A stretch of 10,326 nucleotides of DNA. Origin: Ophiostoma sp. CBS 140.51. Lineage: Eukaryota; Ascomycota; Sordariomycetes; Ophiostomatales; Ophiostomataceae. The translations under genes were made by a program, and so were the position numbers. Below are positions 7,863 through 10,326 of this stretch, one piece after another. The stretch covers positions 1 through 10,326 of the forward strand of contig JANSLP010000579.1 of the NCBI GenBank assembly GCA_029298735.1. The letters are read 5' to 3'. Below the pieces are notes generated by a model. That model searched no databases. It was not told where the DNA came from and was given only the letters and a program-made list of their open reading frames with translations. Positions within the stretch are counted from its first letter, which is position 1. Every line of letters starts with the position of its first letter.

Positions 7863-9585
7863 ATGGAAACCAGCGGTGGGAATGCAGTTTTTGGCAACGA
7901 ACCCGGATACAGAATGAGGAGTCCAGTTGCTTATCCTGGACAATGGACTATGAGCCGAAGGTGCGAACCAAAACATAACACTGTGCAAGATAGGCAGCAA
8001 ATGAAGTCGACTAGCTTCCCAAAGGACTGTAGCAAGCAGTTCAATGTACAATGGACTTCAGCAAAAATTGAAAGTCTGGCTCAAATGACAGAAAGAGGGA
8101 CTTCATACGCAAATGTTCACGGGCAGTCATCATACGCAAAGACACGAGCTGATATTTCGTCATCAAGCAGTGGCTACACCGATGGTTATCAGAGCAGCGG
8201 GTATGAAAGTGCCCGTGATGCTCCCTACCGCTCATCGAGGTAAGAAGAAGAAGAATTCCCGTTGTTTTGACGTTTTTTTTTCCCTCCCCCTTCGTCCCCA
8301 GTTCCAATTTCTCATTTTGATTTCTATGATTTCGCCGTTCCAATCATTTATTTTTATTCCAATAATAACATCTCTCCCCTCCAAAAGCGTGACTTTTGGC
8401 CGAGGTGCAACAGCCACCTCCCCTTTCCAAGCGCCTCCTCAGCAAAATGGCATTTCCACCACGATGAACAACAACAATTTTCACCAGTACCCCCATTCTC
8501 CGCCACCAAGCTACAGCTGGCAACAATCTGCACCTTTTGCCTCACCCACATATGGAGCTATCGGGACGTCGTTCAACTCATACGGCAACGGTGAAACGGG
8601 CCGCAATGGGCACGGCTCTTTTGCATCCAATGAGGACAACAATACACGACACAGCACCCACCAGCCATTGGCGGGCAGCCCGAGTGGACCAACCAACTCA
8701 GGCGGAGACGCCACGGCGGCATCCATGCCGCGCCAGTCTAGCTTCTCTCCAATTGACCCGATGGATGACTTTAATGATATCTCTCCACGACTGTCTGATG
8801 TGAGTATCGACAGCAACCATGACCGGTCCACGCCTCCGTCTTCCCTATCGGCGTCATCCGCGCAGGACCGAGTTCACAATGGATTTGACAGCAGCTCTTT
8901 CCGGAATGGAAGTATTGCTACCAACGGTACGGGTAGCAGTGGTGCCACCATTGTCCCTGGCATGGCCGGTGGCTTGCCGCTTGCCAGCCGTTCTGACGGA
9001 CGCCCTCGGACGTCACGGCGTGGCGTCAACCGGGACGAGTTTGACGGACCACACCAGTTCCTGCCGCGCCCTACGCAGCAGTACATTGCCATGCAGGAGC
9101 GAGAGCTTCCGCATCTGCCAACCAACTTGTTGGTGCAGGAACAGGACAGCGTGCTCTCTCAGGTGAATGACCGGTTGTCACAGTGCGCGTTCGACTTTGT
9201 GGCCCGGTACCAGTTCCCCGTGCCCCTGACACAGGACATGCGGCCGGTGGCTCGCCCGCAGGACCGTGAGTGGACCGAGTGGGTGCAATTGCTTAAGCGC
9301 CTAGCCACAAAGCGGCGCATTCCTGCACGGGTGCTGTACAATGGCCAGATCAAGCAGTTTGTGACCATTCTGGAAAACTCGCTTGAGATGCGCCATGCTG
9401 CACGCCACCAGTCGCGGCCGTTGAAAGACGACCGCAATATTTTGCAGCTCATCTCGGCGGGCATACAGGTGGCCAAGATTCTCAAGGATGCGCCCGCCAT
9501 GAGCTTTCTTGACCAGCTGTACATTGCCACCGACCAGCAGATTCAGGACCGCAGTGCCTCAGCCGCGGCGCGGTTCCGTGGTTGA
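7863..9585 (+). CDS. Uncharacterised fungal protein, low-complexity N-terminus plus conserved C-terminal domain (two exons, 524 aa)
   Basis: Exon 1 is 7863-8239 and exon 2 is 8388-9585; splicing joins them in phase 2 to give 524 residues ending in a TGA. The ATG is chosen because an in-frame TAA lies at 7803, no other in-frame ATG intervenes, and the context has G at -3 and G at +4. Residues 1-125 are Ser/Tyr/Gly-rich. Residues 126 to about 330 are Ser/Asn/Gly/Pro-rich, probably disordered, with seven or so Ser/Thr-Pro sites (for example 137, 163, 178, 223, 246, 258, 274) that could be MAPK or CDK targets. A basic patch (about 330-341, RPRTSRRG) could be a nuclear signal. Residues about 354-514 look like a folded, mainly helical domain with conserved-looking Trp421 and Trp424, a KRLATKRRIPARVLYNGQ segment and an LQLISAGIQVAKILKDA helix. 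Exon 2 shows strong third-position G/C bias. I do not recognise a named family. There is no DNA-binding motif, membrane span or signal peptide, so no function is assigned. That this is a real gene is very likely; its role is unknown. Confidence 0.9.
8240..8387 (+). other. Spliceosomal intron of the main gene (148 bp)
   Basis: The donor is GTAAGA directly after codon 125 plus two bases. The acceptor is AAAAG at 8383-8387, and a branch-like AATAAC at about 8364-8369 lies roughly 19 bases before it. A TAA overlaps the donor, so exon 1 cannot be read onward without splicing. Among nearby AG dinucleotides, only 8386-8387 restores the exon 2 frame; the CCCCAG at 8296-8301 leads quickly to a stop. 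The length is not a multiple of three, so retention would truncate the protein at 125-126 residues. Confidence 0.85.
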
Positions 9586-10024
9586 TGATAGAACGGTGGG
9601 CTATTTGACTCTCTGGCTTTGTTTTGTTTTGTTTGTCTTTTGCATTTGTTTCACTGGTTACGTTCGATTTTTATCACCCATTCCCACTCTACTTGTTTGT
9701 TTGTTTCTTGACACATCTGTTAACACTACTGGATGAAATCAGTTGACAATAGCATGCGCTCACACCAGCACATCTTCATATACCAATTATATATATCACC
9801 AACACCACAGGCAGGCTATTTATTTAGTTCGAGCTTTATAACTAGGGAGGCAGTTTGATTTTATTTTTGCTCTTGTTTTGAAATTTGCTTTATTTTTACA
9901 CTACCCCCTTTATAAGTAAACACGGATTTCTCACGTCATTTATCGTCCTGCCTTCATTTTAAATTTCTGTTTTGTTGTGTTCGCATTCTCATATCATATT
10001 AGGATAACACATGGAGCGATATCA

Positions 10025-10108
10025 TTTACTCAATACCATACTATACCACAGCATAGCCCCAATAATCTAAAGCATTATAGATACATTTGATTTTTACTAT
10101 TGAGTAAA
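10025..10108. repeat. Perfect 11-bp inverted repeat with 62-base spacer
   Basis: TTTACTCAATA at 10025-10035 is the exact reverse complement of 10098-10108. No flanking target-site duplication is evident, so a miniature transposon is not supported. In RNA the pairing would compete with the local hairpin at 10091-10110. Confidence 0.4.
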
Positions 10109-10110
10109 AA
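10091..10110 (+). repeat. Hairpin TTTTTACT / AGTAAAAA in the 3' region
   Basis: Perfect 8-bp arms (10091-10098 and 10103-10110) enclose a four-base ATTG loop. The stem is AT-rich, so moderately stable. The right arm also belongs to a longer perfect inverted repeat with 10025-10035. It lies about 500 bases after the stop codon and 90 before the AATAAA pair. Possible roles are an mRNA 3'-end structure or simply AT-rich chance pairing. Confidence 0.4.
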
Positions 10111-10262
10111 ACAGAGTATTGTTCATATTCATCTAAATCAATCGTCTACAAAGTTTACAATTGCATAAATAATCGTTCACACATGAAGCCATATGGCATG
10201 AAATAAAGTACAATAAAAAATATCGCTCAAATCTACTCCATCCCCACGCGCAAAACGAGATA

Positions 10263-10325
10263 TCAAACGGCGAAAACCGGCGAGAATCCCACCACCAACG
10301 CCCCGGCCGGGACTTTGAAGCACAT
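10263..10325 (-). CDS. Possible 3' end of a convergent gene, truncated by the window edge
   Basis: The last 90 bases are abruptly GC-rich after about 450 bases of AT-rich DNA. On the minus strand one frame reads about 20 residues from the edge, hydrophobic and ending GFSPVFAV, then TGA at 10265-10263. About 16 of 20 codons end in G or C, more than in the other two minus frames. This fits the terminus of a neighbouring gene transcribed toward the main gene. The first ATG seen at the edge may be internal. Twenty codons are too few to identify anything, and another frame stays open longer. Confidence 0.27.
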   Translation of the reverse strand: MCFKVPAGALVVGFSPVFAV

Positions 10326-10326
10326 T

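Larger units (their letters stand above)
9586..10235 (+). other. 3' UTR and AT-rich intergenic region of the main gene
   Basis: After the stop the plus strand is T-rich (GTTTT and GTTTG short repeats at 9618-9635 and 9691-9703), then strongly AT-rich to about 10235. Plus-strand AATAAA motifs occur at 10202-10207 and 10212-10217, rather far from the stop. Minus-strand AATAAA equivalents (TTTATT on plus) occur near 9819, 9860 and 9890, which suits a convergent neighbour. No ORF of note is present. The exact cleavage site cannot be placed. Confidence 0.5.

Noticed and set aside
10025..10108. Miniature inverted-repeat transposon
   Set aside because: Only 84 bp between 11-bp arms, with no target-site duplication in the flanks.

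Overview
The window looks like nuclear DNA of a filamentous ascomycete, most likely a Sordariomycete. The evidence is gene sparsity, one short spliceosomal intron with fungal-type signals, strong G/C preference at third codon positions in the conserved exon, a Ser/Asn/Gly/Pro-rich low-complexity protein and long CT-rich leader-like tracts. No mobile element, rRNA, tRNA or CRISPR array was recognised. The lineage is inferred from style, not from a marker gene.

Layout. (1) 1-3560: no credible gene. It alternates between purine-rich and pyrimidine-rich blocks of several hundred bases on one strand, with long homopolymer runs (A16, A22, T10, T24). These blocks create many spurious Lys/Glu/Arg-rich or Phe/Leu/Ser-rich ORFs. 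(2) 3560-5600: mixed composition without strand bias. On the minus strand there is a possible two-exon small gene (4349 down to 3791), with a GTATGT donor and a frame-preserving CAG acceptor. It is not recognisable and stays tentative. (3) 5600-7860: non-coding DNA grading into a CT-rich stretch (about 6820-7160) and then a leader-like zone. That zone holds a 16-bp dyad, a TATATA element and a minimal upstream ORF. (4) 7863-9585: the one secure gene, two exons, 524 residues. It has a variable low-complexity N-terminal two thirds and a compact, tryptophan-containing, probably helical C-terminal domain. I read it as a fungal protein of unknown function. (5) 9586-10235: its T-rich then AT-rich 3' region, with AATAAA motifs on both strands and a hairpin that could pair in two ways. 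(6) 10236-10326: an abrupt return to GC-rich sequence, possibly the 3' end of a convergent minus-strand gene cut by the window edge.

The main biological picture is a single gene preceded by nearly 8 kb of largely gene-free DNA. In ascomycetes such long upstream regions are typical of developmental or signalling regulators, but nothing in the sequence proves that role here.
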